Assembly (NCBI GenBank): GCA_016713425.1
Contig: JADJPE010000005.1
Location: 2,852,001-2,916,000, forward strand
Direction: 5' to 3'
Source of the DNA: Deltaproteobacteria bacterium
GTDB taxonomy: Bacteria > Myxococcota > Kuafuiibacteriia > Kuafuiibacteriales > Kuafuiibacteriaceae
DNA: 64,000 nt
A model generated the notes under the pieces. It was not told the origin of the DNA, did not search any database, and saw only the letters and a list, made by a program, of their open reading frames with translations. Position numbers and translations under genes: made by a program. Below, piece after piece: positions 17,801 through 25,776 of the stretch (within the stretch, counting starts at the first letter, position 1; the number at the start of each line of letters is the position of its first letter).

Positions 17801-19036
17801 AACCGGCGTGGGCTCGAGCAGCTTCTGTTGATTTCGCTCGAGCGCTGCCGCCGCGACGGATCTCGGCTTGGCGCCATCCTTCTCGATATCGACAACTTCA
17901 AGCAGATCAACGACAAGCTCGGCCACTCGGTGGGCGATGCGGTGCTCAAGGGCGTTGCGCATAAGCTTCGCGCTTGCCTGCGCCCGACCGATCTCCCGGC
18001 GCGCATCGGGGGCGATGAGTTCCTCGTGATCTTGAGCGACAGTCGCGAGTCCGATGCCCACCAGCTTGCCGAGCGTCTCCGGATCGCGGTGACCGAAGTC
18101 CCCTTGATCCTCAGCATGCAGGCGGAGCATCCGACGGCGAGCTTCGGTTTGGCCATGGTCGACCCAGAGACCTCGTCCCTCGAGCAGGTTATTACCGCGA
18201 CGCAGCGATTTCTTTCTCTCTCGAAGCGGCACGGGAAGAACCGCGTGATTGGCGTGGGCAATTCGGCCGCGGTGACGCCGCGCGAAGACATCCTCTCGAC
18301 TTTGACCTCCGGGATTCACTCGCTGGTTCAGCCCATTCGACGCCTCGATAACCGCCACATCGTGGCCTACGAGGTCTTGAGTCGCGGGCCCGAGGGTCAG
18401 TACAGCAGTCCCGTCGTTTTTTTCAGGATTTCGCTCGAGCAGAACGCGTTGACGACGATCGATCTTCACTGTCTCAGGCGAAGCCTTCACCGCGTGGCGA
18501 ACGACCTTCCGGAGAAGAGCATCTTCGTGAACGTCTTTCCGTCGACGCTGCTCGATACGCCGGTGCGCAAGGTCGAAGAGCTCTTTCGCGACCTCGACGA
18601 TCCGAGCCGATTTTGCGTCGAGCTTTCGGAACAGCAATTCGTCGGTGATCCGCGATGCCTGCTCGATCACGTGGCTGCCTTGCGCGGGCTCGGGGTACGG
18701 CTTGCGATCGACGACGTTGGATTCGGGCGCAGCTCGCTCGAATCGATCCTCCTTCTCCAGCCCGACATCATGAAGCTCGATCGCTCACTGGTGCACGGCA
18801 TCAGCGTTCGGCGGGGGAGCCGTGAGCTCTTGGGGCGCGCGATGCGAATCGCCGATTCTCTCAATCTCGACGTCGTGGCCGAGGGCATCGAAGACGCGGC
18901 GGACCTCGACATACTCCTCTCACTTGGAATCCCGTTCGGGCAGGGCTATCTGCTCGGAGGCCCCGCACGCCCGGAAGATGTGCAACCGAGCGCGACCCGC
19001 GAGCCCGCGGTTTCTCCACCGGCCGAGCGAGCCTGA
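14843..19036 (+). CDS. CheB-CheR-PAS-PAS-GGDEF-EAL hybrid
   Basis: 1397 residues from ATG 14843. The order is CheB (Ser34 in GASAGG, VVQHLSPQ, SGTGSDGTRG), CheR (YVTCFRRDPAAF, VPGCATGEEAITLAIL, VSCRNVLLYF), a PAS-like region, a coiled coil of STNEELMASNEEL heptads (about 657-735), and two PAS domains. A GGDEF domain follows (ARIGGDEFLVIL near 1055, with the RxxD inhibitory site five residues before it). Last is an EAL domain from about 1150. The EAL signature reads AYEVLSR, so the motif is EVL. The other catalytic positions (FVNVFP, CVELSE, AIDDVGFG, IMKLDR, VAEGIED, GQGYLLG) are present. It probably couples receptor-modification-type domains to cyclic-di-GMP synthesis and breakdown. In the CheR part, VTCFRR replaces the common VTSFFR, so methyltransferase activity is less certain. 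Confidence 0.93.
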   Translation: MNGQSIMQSGVELESTAPQPVRALPVPVTAIGASAGGVESLIAFFRNMPSTSGAAFLVVQHLSPQHKSLMDSILAKHTTMLVHQVRESVVVEPNCVYLIPPEHNIVYVSGRIDLKPRAERPSPNRPIDLCFESLAANLGHRCIGILLSGTGSDGTRGASAIKQSGGLVMAEDPRTAKFGDMPRNAVQTGWIDLVAESSELARWVSEFLEISSLGDDGFEHDVPLDQDLSRHPAARLIELLRERKDADFSGYNLSMFAHRLRRRMLLSNRSSLERYTELVEQDFGELDALYNELLIYVTCFRRDPAAFEVLRREVIQTLVENHSGEGAIRVWVPGCATGEEAITLAILIEETMAELSKVVPYKIFATDVSQAAIQKAAQASFLPEQMHGLTPDEVEKYFLPAETGFRLKKVIRDRMLFAPLDLNVDPPLTRMNLVSCRNVLLYFNNDMRKRVLALLHFALAEKGHLFLGVNESVDAAEPGAFEVVHLGARLYRRVAEGGKLSVALGAPGRARAPSVATPKELLRDSKSASVLRLVETIVGEYQASALLVDRAFHLQHVFGDGGKYLSLGRGAFSMDVTKLVQDNIRVPFVAALQRCVRDRADTQCLGGPLMSAPDRSLSIKFKYIGEREADEQVLILFMERSFKPENVVLSDEGGDRVLLERFHELEDELARTKISLQVSVEDLETANEELQSTNEELMASNEELQSTNEELQSVNEELHTVNSEYQEKITELTEVTGDLENYLESTEAGTIFLDRQLRIRSFTPAVRVAIPLMRHDIGRPIGDLQHSLSSVSLVDLSEEVLSNKTSLSRETTNARGNWIQVRLTPYWNRNREVDGVVVTLIDVTDVKEAEFRVRALLEANPDVMFRVSGSGELLDIKLDATQREDLRLPSEDLRLQSIHDLPFPVSARSRLEAAVRTVIDAGNRNGEKVSFEFRLGSDYDPRHLQATVTRSGASEAVILIRNVTESKLLTDELARQALYDPLTGILNRRGLEQLLLISLERCRRDGSRLGAILLDIDNFKQINDKLGHSVGDAVLKGVAHKLRACLRPTDLPARIGGDEFLVILSDSRESDAHQLAERLRIAVTEVPLILSMQAEHPTASFGLAMVDPETSSLEQVITATQRFLSLSKRHGKNRVIGVGNSAAVTPREDILSTLTSGIHSLVQPIRRLDNRHIVAYEVLSRGPEGQYSSPVVFFRISLEQNALTTIDLHCLRRSLHRVANDLPEKSIFVNVFPSTLLDTPVRKVEELFRDLDDPSRFCVELSEQQFVGDPRCLLDHVAALRGLGVRLAIDDVGFGRSSLESILLLQPDIMKLDRSLVHGISVRRGSRELLGRAMRIADSLNLDVVAEGIEDAADLDILLSLGIPFGQGYLLGGPARPEDVQPSATREPAVSPPAERA

Positions 19037-19149
19037 TTGCCTGCTTCATCGCGGGTACGCATTTCCTGGCCGGCCAGCCATCATCGCGCGGATCGCGGGC
19101 GAGGGATGCGGGGAAGGCCAGTCGTGGGGGCAGATGCCGCGGGCGGTGT

Positions 19150-20094
19150 CTACCGCTTCGCGCCCGTCGGCGCGCTTCTTCGTCTTCTGTTCATGCCGAC
19201 GCCGAGGAGCACGAGCCCGAGGGACACAAGGGCGAAAGAGGATGACGAATCGGCTGGGTAGACCACGGGGCCATCGGGCACCCCAATCTCCGGGAGTGCA
19301 ATCAGGTTGTCGCACGGATACATCTTGGCGACGACCCTGTCGTCGTGCGCGTCGTTTGACGTCGACTTGTCGTGATAGATGCGCGCGTAGACGGGCGACG
19401 CGGGTCGGAGCACGGGATCGAAGCAAACCGTGTATTGGGTGCCCGCGATCTTGCCGCCTGAGGTTGTGAGGGTGGGCTTGGCGAGCTGGTTGCCGTTTCC
19501 GCCCCTTTCGATCCGGCCGTCGGGGTGAATGACGATTTCATTCGCAGCCAGCTCGACGGTTTGTCCACGCGCGATGGCTCCCGCGATCTGCACTGCGCGT
19601 CGTTCGAAGTCCGGCTGGTCGGCCTCCATGTTCGACACGATGGTCTTCGCAACCTGGGGACTTAGGCGTGCTCCTCTTTCGAGCACGTGCGCTTGAACCT
19701 CAGGCGGAGCTTCGGATGGATTCGCGCCCGGGTAGCGCAGGCCGCAGCTTCTTCCTGGCGGTCGCTTTGTCGGGACCCAGACATCCGGTCTTGAAACCGT
19801 ATACTCGCCGTTGGGGAGGCACTCCAGGCCGGGAGCGAGTGGTTTGCAGTCGAAGTAGTCCGTAGTTGGAGTCGCCGCCACGAGATGTGGGGTGATGGGC
19901 GGCGGCGGGGCTTCTTCGGGCGCTCGAGCGATGACTACGGCGTGCGCGGAGCCCGCGGCCACCGCCGTGAGCATGGTTGCTCCGGCGGTCGCTCCGCGGA
20001 GCCTGGGTCCGAGCCCCCCCCCGAGCTGCACGGCGGCTCCGCGTTGGCTGCGGAGCGTCTTGTTATTTGAGCGAAATCCTGTTCGGCCAAGCAT
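19150..20094 (-). CDS. Secreted protein with C-terminal membrane anchor
   Basis: 314 residues. After a basic N-terminus there is a hydrophobic stretch (ATAGATMLTAVAAGSAHA) fitting a signal peptide. The middle part has Cys pairs (DYFDCKPLAPGLEC, RSCGLRY, VCFDPVL, YPCDNL) and a region with PDGRIERGGNG. The C-terminus has a Ser-rich stretch, a hydrophobic helix (FALVSLGLVLLGVG) and an Arg-rich end (MNRRRRS). This is the layout of a C-terminal surface-sorting signal, though the usual motif residues before the helix are not recognisable. No domain is assigned. It stands convergent with the CheB-CheR-GGDEF-EAL gene. Confidence 0.6.
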   Translation of the reverse strand: MLGRTGFRSNNKTLRSQRGAAVQLGGGLGPRLRGATAGATMLTAVAAGSAHAVVIARAPEEAPPPPITPHLVAATPTTDYFDCKPLAPGLECLPNGEYTVSRPDVWVPTKRPPGRSCGLRYPGANPSEAPPEVQAHVLERGARLSPQVAKTIVSNMEADQPDFERRAVQIAGAIARGQTVELAANEIVIHPDGRIERGGNGNQLAKPTLTTSGGKIAGTQYTVCFDPVLRPASPVYARIYHDKSTSNDAHDDRVVAKMYPCDNLIALPEIGVPDGPVVYPADSSSSFALVSLGLVLLGVGMNRRRRSAPTGAKR

Positions 20095-20143
20095 CGGCTC
20101 GTCTTATCGGCAAGCGTCCGCACTTTGTTGTTGAACCAAGCAA

Positions 20144-20539
20144 TCAGGGCCGTGCCGAACGAGACTGACCGGTCTTGCAGGTCCTGGGCATGTCGAATCT
20201 GGGCGACGTTGGCTGGCCGAGGAATGCGGCGGCCTTTCTCGCCGACCGTTCCTGAGCCTCGGCCGTTCGACTCGGGTCACGGTCCATTTGGCGCCGCTGG
20301 ACGGCGGCGGAGAAGGCGTGCGCGCGGTCGGCGGCGAGTCCGACGAGCTCTAGGTGAAGGCGGGAAGTGGGGTCGAGGTCGTGGAGGCGAGCGGCGAACG
20401 CGAGGACGTCGATGACCTCATCGATCAGCGCGTCGCCCGAGAGCTGCGCAAGGTGCGCCTCGAGTCGAGCGGCGCCCCCAGGCGCAAGTTCCCAGCCGCG
20501 GTCCGGATCGTGAACGACGTATTCGTCGAGCGAGCACAT
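20144..20539 (-). CDS. Hypothetical cytosolic protein
   Basis: 131 residues, helical, acidic-basic mixed, no signal peptide. The first 75 residues (SLDEYVVHDPDRGWELAPGG and the following Leu/Ala-rich helices) read as a genuine small folded domain; the last 40 are Arg/Ser-rich. No family is recognised. A same-strand small gene ends 32 bases upstream, so the two may form one unit. Confidence 0.45.
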   Translation of the reverse strand: MCSLDEYVVHDPDRGWELAPGGAARLEAHLAQLSGDALIDEVIDVLAFAARLHDLDPTSRLHLELVGLAADRAHAFSAAVQRRQMDRDPSRTAEAQERSARKAAAFLGQPTSPRFDMPRTCKTGQSRSARP

Positions 20540-20571
20540 AGTCAGGTTACCCTTGCGCGATTTCCGGGTTC

Positions 20572-20826
20572 CTAGCTGTTGCTCAAGTCGAGCTCGCGGA
20601 GCGTCCTGATGGCTACAAGGAGGTCTACGACATCCTCTCGGTGCATCCCTCTCCCCGTCGTCGCCCCCTCCTTGAGATGGCTAAGATATCCTTCAACATG
20701 CTGGCGCAGCGCTTCCCGCGAGTCCGGAAGCTCTCCTCGTACTCTGCTCGATGCGCCAGCGGTGGTTTTGGCCGGTCCCCGCGCTGGCCTTTTTGTCCCC
20801 TCACCTAAACCGAATATCCCTCTCAT
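20572..20826 (-). CDS. Small hypothetical protein
   Basis: 84 residues with a disordered N-terminal third (Gly, Pro, Lys) and a helical C-terminal part (SREALRQHVEGYLSHLKEG, DVVDLLVAIRTLRELDL). No recognised domain and no strong ribosome binding site. It lies between clpX and another small same-strand gene. Confidence 0.4.
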   Translation of the reverse strand: MRGIFGLGEGTKRPARGPAKTTAGASSRVRGELPDSREALRQHVEGYLSHLKEGATTGRGMHREDVVDLLVAIRTLRELDLSNS

Positions 20827-20961
20827 GCAGAGCTTATCGGGCGACCGCAGGGCGAGTTGCGAACTCCTGCGCTCCGAACTTGAGCCTTCGAACGAAGACT
20901 CCGAACCGTGGGGGGCGTATGCGACGTTCGGCCGATCCCGAGCGGTTGAGTGTGGCCGGGA

Positions 20962-22242
20962 TCAAGTCCCGGTGCGTTCTACCGTCTTGAGCTCGAGGCG
21001 GGGGGCGCGCTTTTCTAGGATCGTCTCGCGCTCGATGACGACTTCGGTGACATCTTTTCGAGCGGGAATTTCATACATGACGTCGAGCATTGCAGACTCG
21101 ACGATGGCGCGGAGGCCGCGGGCGCCCGTACCCTTCTCCATGGCCTTCTTCGCGATGGCTTCGATGGTGCCGTCACCGAACGTGAGCTTGACCCCGTCGA
21201 GCTCGAGCAGCTTCTGATACTGCTTGACGAGTGCGTTTCGCGGCTTCAGCAAGATGTCTTGCAATGACTGCTGGTCGAGCTCATTGAGCGACGCGATGAC
21301 CGGCAAGCGTCCGGTGAACTCCGGAATCATGCCGAACTTCAGCAAATCGCTTGGCTGAACCTCCTTCAGATAGTCGCCGATCTTCTTGTCGCGCTTCGAT
21401 TTGACCTCGGCGCCAAAGCCCATCGATTTCTTGCCGATGCGTTGCTCGATCAAGGTCTCCAGACCGCAAAAGGCGCCGCCGCAGATGAAGAGCACGTTCG
21501 TCGTGTCCATTTGAACGAAGTCTTGCTGCGGGTGCTTGCGTCCGCCCTTGGGCGGAAGATTGGCCATCGTCCCTTCGAGGATCTTGAGGAGGGCCTGCTG
21601 AACGCCTTCACCCGACACATCCCGCGTGATCGAAGGGGACTCGCTCTTTCGCGCGAGCTTGTCGATCTCGTCGATATAAACAATGCCTCGGCTCGCGCGC
21701 TCGATGTCGTTGTCGGCGGCCTGGAGCAGGTTGACGAGTATGTTCTCGACGTCTTCGCCGACGTAGCCGGCCTCGGTGAGCGTCGTGGCGTCGGCGATCG
21801 TAAACGGTACGTTGAGGATCTTGGCGAGCGTCTGCGCGAGCAACGTCTTGCCGGAACCGGACGGACCGATGAGCAGGATGTTCGACTTCTGAAGCTCGAT
21901 GTCATCCTTCGGGCCGGGTCCTTGTTCCTTGTTGCAGAGGACGCGCTTGTAGTGATTGTGCACGGCCACCGCGAGCGACTTCTTCGCGCGCTCTTGTCCG
22001 ATGACGTATTCGTCGAGCACAGCCTTGATCTCGGCTGGTCGCAGGACCTTCACCGCACCGTCGTGGTGACCGTCCTTGTCCTGCTCCTCCGCGATGATGT
22101 CATTGCACAGGCCAATGCACTCGTCGCAGATGTACACCGTTGGGCCGGCGATGAGCTTCTTCACCTCCTTCTGCGACTTCCCGCAGAAAGAGCAGGTGAG
22201 ATTCCCGCCGTACCCGTCTTCTCTCTTTCCTCGATCCACCAT
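20962..22242 (-). CDS. clpX: ATP-dependent Clp protease ATPase subunit ClpX
   Basis: 426 residues. The N-terminal C4 zinc-binding domain (CSFCGKSQ and CDECIGLC) recognises adaptors and substrates. The AAA+ core has Walker A GPSGSGKTLLAQ, Walker B IVYIDEIDKL, sensor and arginine-finger region (GMIPEFTGRLPVI) and the ClpP-binding IGF-like loop (QRIGKKSMGFGAE, with MGF). It unfolds proteins and feeds them to ClpP. It is the last gene of the canonical tig-clpP-clpX order, 181 bases after clpP, a gap large enough to carry its own promoter. Confidence 0.98.
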   Translation of the reverse strand: MVDRGKREDGYGGNLTCSFCGKSQKEVKKLIAGPTVYICDECIGLCNDIIAEEQDKDGHHDGAVKVLRPAEIKAVLDEYVIGQERAKKSLAVAVHNHYKRVLCNKEQGPGPKDDIELQKSNILLIGPSGSGKTLLAQTLAKILNVPFTIADATTLTEAGYVGEDVENILVNLLQAADNDIERASRGIVYIDEIDKLARKSESPSITRDVSGEGVQQALLKILEGTMANLPPKGGRKHPQQDFVQMDTTNVLFICGGAFCGLETLIEQRIGKKSMGFGAEVKSKRDKKIGDYLKEVQPSDLLKFGMIPEFTGRLPVIASLNELDQQSLQDILLKPRNALVKQYQKLLELDGVKLTFGDGTIEAIAKKAMEKGTGARGLRAIVESAMLDVMYEIPARKDVTEVVIERETILEKRAPRLELKTVERTGT

Positions 22243-22423
22243 CGGCTTGCACTATGACGCCCGATTTCAGCCTCCGTTTCAATGCCCGGCTGGTCGGACG
22301 GAGAACCTATCGTCGGGTTGACCGGAGCTCACCACGCCTCGACCTACTGCGTCACTCCTCGCTGCTTCTTATTTTTCATTGGCTATGGAGAGCCCTACAA
22401 TAGGCATTCACTAAGCCCTGGGG

Positions 22424-23029
22424 CTACTTAGCGGGTACTGGGTCCTTGCGGTTCGTCACGACGTCGTCGATGAGCCCGTAGTTCTTCGCCTCGGCGGCCG
22501 ACATGTAGTAGTCGCGGTCGGCGTCCTTCAGCAGGCGATCTAGGGGTTGCCCAGAGTGATCCGAGAGAATCCCGTTCAGTATCTCCTTGATCCTCTGGAT
22601 CTCCTTGGCCTGGATTTCGATGTCGGACGCTTGTCCCCGAAAGCCGCCCAATGGCTGATGAATCATCACCCGGGCGTGGGGGAGTGCTTTTCGCCGTCCC
22701 TTCGTACCGGCGGCGAGGATCACGGCGCCCATGGACGCGGCCTGCCCAACGCAGATCGTCGCGATGGGACACCGAACGAATTGCATCGTGTCGTAGATGG
22801 CGAGTCCGGCCGAGACCGAGCCGCCTGGGCTATTGATGTACAGATTGACGTCTTTTTCGGGGTCCTCGGACTCCAGGAACAAGAGCTGCGCCACGATGAC
22901 GTTTGCGATGTCATCGGTGACTTCGGTGCCCAAAAAGACGATCCGGTCTTTCATCAAGCGGGACCAGATGTCGTAGGCCCGTTCGCCCCGGTGGGTTTGC
23001 TCGATAACGGTTGGTACGAGGTAGCTCAC
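22424..23029 (-). CDS. clpP: ATP-dependent Clp protease proteolytic subunit ClpP
   Basis: 201 residues, the usual length. The Ser nucleophile is in GQAASMGAVIL, the His in RVMIHQPLGG and the Asp in DRDYYMSAAEA, completing the catalytic triad. The N-terminal processing region (MSYLVPTVIEQTHRGERAYD) and handle helix are standard. It forms the tetradecameric peptidase served by ClpX. It lies between tig and clpX on the same strand. A T-rich hairpin upstream suggests it can be transcribed separately from tig. Confidence 0.98.
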   Translation of the reverse strand: MSYLVPTVIEQTHRGERAYDIWSRLMKDRIVFLGTEVTDDIANVIVAQLLFLESEDPEKDVNLYINSPGGSVSAGLAIYDTMQFVRCPIATICVGQAASMGAVILAAGTKGRRKALPHARVMIHQPLGGFRGQASDIEIQAKEIQRIKEILNGILSDHSGQPLDRLLKDADRDYYMSAAEAKNYGLIDDVVTNRKDPVPAK

Positions 23030-23096
23030 GAGTTTTCTCTCCCGCGTTTACGGACGCGCGTCAAATCGTGACGCCTTCGCACGACGACGTCTACAG

Positions 23097-23127
23097 ACAA
23101 AAAAGAAATCGCGCACGCATATGCGCG
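23097..23127 (-). terminator. Intrinsic terminator after tig
   Basis: On the minus strand a 6-base stem (CGCGCA / TGCGCG) with a 6-base loop is followed by ATTTCTTTTTTG. It lies 65 bases after the trigger factor stop and upstream of clpP, so it likely ends or attenuates tig transcription before clpPX. Confidence 0.6.
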
Positions 23128-23191
23128 TTCACGTGGTGTGAGGTGGGGCCGGGGTCAGGGATTCTATAGTCGTGCGGCGGTCAAATGACGA

Positions 23192-24634
23192 TCAGCCGTG
23201 GTCGTGCTCGTGCTCGTGGTCGTGCTCGTGCTCGTGCTCGTGCCCGTGCCCGTGCTCATGCCCGTGCTCGTGGTCGTGCTCGTGCCCGTGGTCGTGCTCG
23301 TGACCATGCCCGCCGGCGGTGGCGTTCTCGGCCGCGATTTCCTCGGCGGTCAGCGCACGGTCGGTGACGGCGGCAAGGCTCAACACCAGATCGAGGGCCT
23401 TGTCTTGGCGGATGTTATAGCGGAGACCTTCAATCTGCTCGTTCTCTCGGAGCTGTTGCCGGAGCTGCTTGAGACCCATGCGGTGCTCCCGCGCAAGGTC
23501 TTGGATGCGCGCATCGAGCTCGGCATCCGAGACCGCGATGTTTTCGGTCTTCGCGACGGCTTCGAGGAGCAACATGCCCGCGACTTGATCTTTCGCCTTG
23601 GACCGCGCGTCTTCGCGGACCTTCGCGATGGCTTCTTGCAGCCTCGGATCCTTCGACGACTTCACGGCCCGCATGGCGTCTTGCAGCAGAAAGTCGAGTT
23701 GACGCTCGACCATGCGTGGCGGCACGTCGACAGGGTTCTCTTGCACCAGCTTCTCGAGTGCGGCGTCTCGAAGCTCGCTGCGGGATCGCGCGTCTTGGCG
23801 GGTCGCCAGATTCTCGCGGATCTTTGCCTTGAGCTCATCGAGCGTGTCGTACTCGCCGAGGTCCTTGGCGAACTCATCGTCGAGGGCGGGGAGAATCTTT
23901 CGCTTGAGTTCCTTGAGATCGACCTTCCATTCGACATCCTTGCCGCGCGCTTCTTCGGGGCCCTCGTTTTTCGGGAAGGCGAGGTTGAAACGCTTCTCGT
24001 CGCCGATCTTCATACCGACGAGCTGGTCCTCGAAGCCGGGAATCATGCGGCCGGCGCCGATCTCGACCGTGTAGCTGATGCCTTTGCCGCCCTTGAAGGT
24101 CTCACCATCGACGTAGCCGAAGAAGTCGATGACGGCGAGGTCGCCCGCGGTCGCCTCGTTACGGTCGGTGACTTGCTCGATCACCATCGCGCGCTCACGC
24201 AACGTGTTGAGCTCGGCGTCGACCTCGCTCGCGCTGACTTCGCGGATCTTGCGCTCGACCGAAAGGCCCTTGTACGTCTTGATCTCGACGTCCGGCTTGA
24301 CTTCGACCGTGGCCACGAACTTCAAGGGCGCGTCGGCTTCGAGGGTCGGAAATGCATCGAGACGGGGCGAATCGATCGGCACGATGTCCTTCTCGGTGAC
24401 CGCCTTGCGGAAAGTTTCGTCGACCAGACGGTTCACGACTTCGCCTTCCACTGTGCCGCGGTAGAACTTCTCGAGCACCTTGCGGGGCACCTTGCCGGCA
24501 CGGAAGCCCTTGACCTTCGCGCGCTTGGCGAGACCGCGGTAGGCTTCGTCGAGCTCCTCCTGGACCGTGGTCCACGGGACCTCGATAGAGAGGCGTCGTT
24601 CTACGGGGGAAAGTTGTTCGACCTCGACCTTCAT
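23192..24634 (-). CDS. tig: Trigger factor with His-rich C-terminal tail
   Basis: 480 residues: ribosome-associated chaperone and peptidyl-prolyl isomerase. The N-terminal ribosome-binding domain contains the signature near residue 45 (FRAGKVPRKVLEKFYRG, equivalent to the GFRxGKxP motif). The central FKBP-type PPIase domain (DLAVIDFFGYVDGETFKGG, ...MIPGFEDQLVGMKIGDEK) and the helical C-terminal domain follow. The start was placed at ATG 24634 giving MKVEVEQLSP, the normal trigger factor N-terminus. The final 39 residues alternate His with Gly, Glu or Asp and contain 19 His. This is not part of ordinary trigger factor and resembles the metal-binding tails of SlyD or HypB. It heads the tig-clpP-clpX series. 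Confidence 0.96.
   Translation of the reverse strand: MKVEVEQLSPVERRLSIEVPWTTVQEELDEAYRGLAKRAKVKGFRAGKVPRKVLEKFYRGTVEGEVVNRLVDETFRKAVTEKDIVPIDSPRLDAFPTLEADAPLKFVATVEVKPDVEIKTYKGLSVERKIREVSASEVDAELNTLRERAMVIEQVTDRNEATAGDLAVIDFFGYVDGETFKGGKGISYTVEIGAGRMIPGFEDQLVGMKIGDEKRFNLAFPKNEGPEEARGKDVEWKVDLKELKRKILPALDDEFAKDLGEYDTLDELKAKIRENLATRQDARSRSELRDAALEKLVQENPVDVPPRMVERQLDFLLQDAMRAVKSSKDPRLQEAIAKVREDARSKAKDQVAGMLLLEAVAKTENIAVSDAELDARIQDLAREHRMGLKQLRQQLRENEQIEGLRYNIRQDKALDLVLSLAAVTDRALTAEEIAAENATAGGHGHEHDHGHEHDHEHGHEHGHGHEHEHEHDHEHEHDHG
23195..23312 (-). repeat. 6-bp-type repeat encoding His-rich tail
   Basis: A tract of GTGCTC/GTGGTC/GTGCCC hexamers (plus strand) codes on the minus strand for alternating HG, HE and HD pairs at the trigger factor C-terminus. 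The period is 6, in frame with the gene. Confidence 0.9.
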
Positions 24635-24714
24635 CGTTCTTCTCTTTGCCTTTCTCGATCCCAAGCACCTGCGACGTTGCGGACCATCCACGTCGGCCCA
24701 CGAAAACTACGACT

Positions 24715-24796
24715 TGCGAGAAGCGGGACTCGAACCCGCACGGTGTTAACCGCTGGAACCTAAATCCAGTGCGTCTACCAATTCCGCCATCCTCGC
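24715..24796 (-). tRNA. tRNA-Leu (anticodon UAG)
   Basis: On the minus strand the sequence starts GCGAGGATGGCGGAATTGG, with D-loop GGTAGACGC. The anticodon stem-loop CTGGA-TTTAGGT-TCCAG has anticodon TAG at 24760-24762. A variable arm and the T-arm with GGTTCGAGTCC complete it. The acceptor stem GCGAGGA pairs with TTCTCGC, with discriminator A at 24715. CCA is not encoded. The variable arm is consistent with a class II leucine tRNA. It lies just upstream of tig. Confidence 0.95.
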
Positions 24797-25002
24797 GGGC
24801 TCCGGGAACCCCGGAAATGACACCAGTTGACCTCGGGAGGCTACCGAATTCTTTCGTCCTCACCCCGTTGGCCATTCTTCGGGCGGCCTTCGGGCGGCCC
24901 GTCGGGGGTCTCCTGGCGTTGGAGCCCGGGTAAGTGCCAAAGAAAATGATCGGCAGAAGTTCTGGCCACTGCGTTTCGCCATCGTCTACAAACCGGGACC
25001 GG

Positions 25003-25767
25003 ATGGACGCGCTCTCGACTTCGAAGGCCGTGGTTTTGCTGTCAGGGGGCCTCGACTCTGCGACGGTTCTGGCCATCGCGCAGCGCGATGGGCATCGCGT
25101 ATTTGCGCTCTCGTTCGACTATGGGCAGCGCCACCGCGTGGAACTGGCGCGCGCCCGCGAAGTCGCCGCGGCGATGAACGTCGAGGAGCATCGTCTCGTG
25201 AGCATCGACCTGCGCGCCCTCGGCGGATCCGCGCTGACCTCCGACGCGCTCGCCGTTCCTAAGCATCCTAGGACCAAGACCGATCCTGGGACTGAGGGCG
25301 CTGAGAGCATGGAAGACGGCGCGGACGAAGGCATTCCGGTCACCTACGTTCCGGCTCGCAACAGCGTGTTCCTATCGGTGGCGCTCGGATACGCCGAGGT
25401 CATCGGGGCCGAGACACTCTATTATGGCGCCAATGCGCTCGACTACTCAGGCTATCCGGACTGCCGACCGGCTTTCGTCGAGGCGTTCGAGCGCTTGGCC
25501 AACGTGGCGACGAAAGCGGGGCTGGAGGGGAAGCCTTTCCGCGTCGAAGCGCCGCTCATGCACCTCACGAAGGCCGACATCATTCGCAAAGGGCTCGAGT
25601 TGGGCGTCGACTACGGTCGGACCCACTCCTGCTATGACCCGGTCGGTGCTCAGGCGTGCGGCGCCTGCGACGCCTGCCGGATTCGTCTCGCAGGTTTTGC
25701 CGCGGTTGGGGTGAGGGACCCGGTTCGGTACGTAGAGGGAGACGGCGCGTGCCCGGAGGGGCGATAG
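25003..25767 (+). CDS. queC: 7-cyano-7-deazaguanine synthase QueC
   Basis: About 254 residues from ATG 25003. The ATP-pyrophosphatase P-loop VVLLSGGLDSATVL is at the start, followed by FALSFDYGQRHRVEL and the family motif VPARNSVFLSVALGYAE. The C-terminal zinc site is C-x(9)-C-x2-C-x2-C (THSCYDP, then ACGACDACRIR). The enzyme converts 7-carboxy-7-deazaguanine to preQ0 in queuosine biosynthesis. An insertion of about 30 residues (PRTKTDPGTEG...DGADE) before the VPARN motif is longer than usual and acidic. queD follows after nine bases. Confidence 0.95.
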   Translation: MDALSTSKAVVLLSGGLDSATVLAIAQRDGHRVFALSFDYGQRHRVELARAREVAAAMNVEEHRLVSIDLRALGGSALTSDALAVPKHPRTKTDPGTEGAESMEDGADEGIPVTYVPARNSVFLSVALGYAEVIGAETLYYGANALDYSGYPDCRPAFVEAFERLANVATKAGLEGKPFRVEAPLMHLTKADIIRKGLELGVDYGRTHSCYDPVGAQACGACDACRIRLAGFAAVGVRDPVRYVEGDGACPEGR

Positions 25768-25776
25768 GAGGTCACC

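Noticed and set aside
23198..24763. Long plus-strand open frame (about 521 codons) across the trigger factor gene
   Set aside because: It mirrors the tig gene on the other strand. The trigger factor match is complete, so this is a high-GC antisense shadow.
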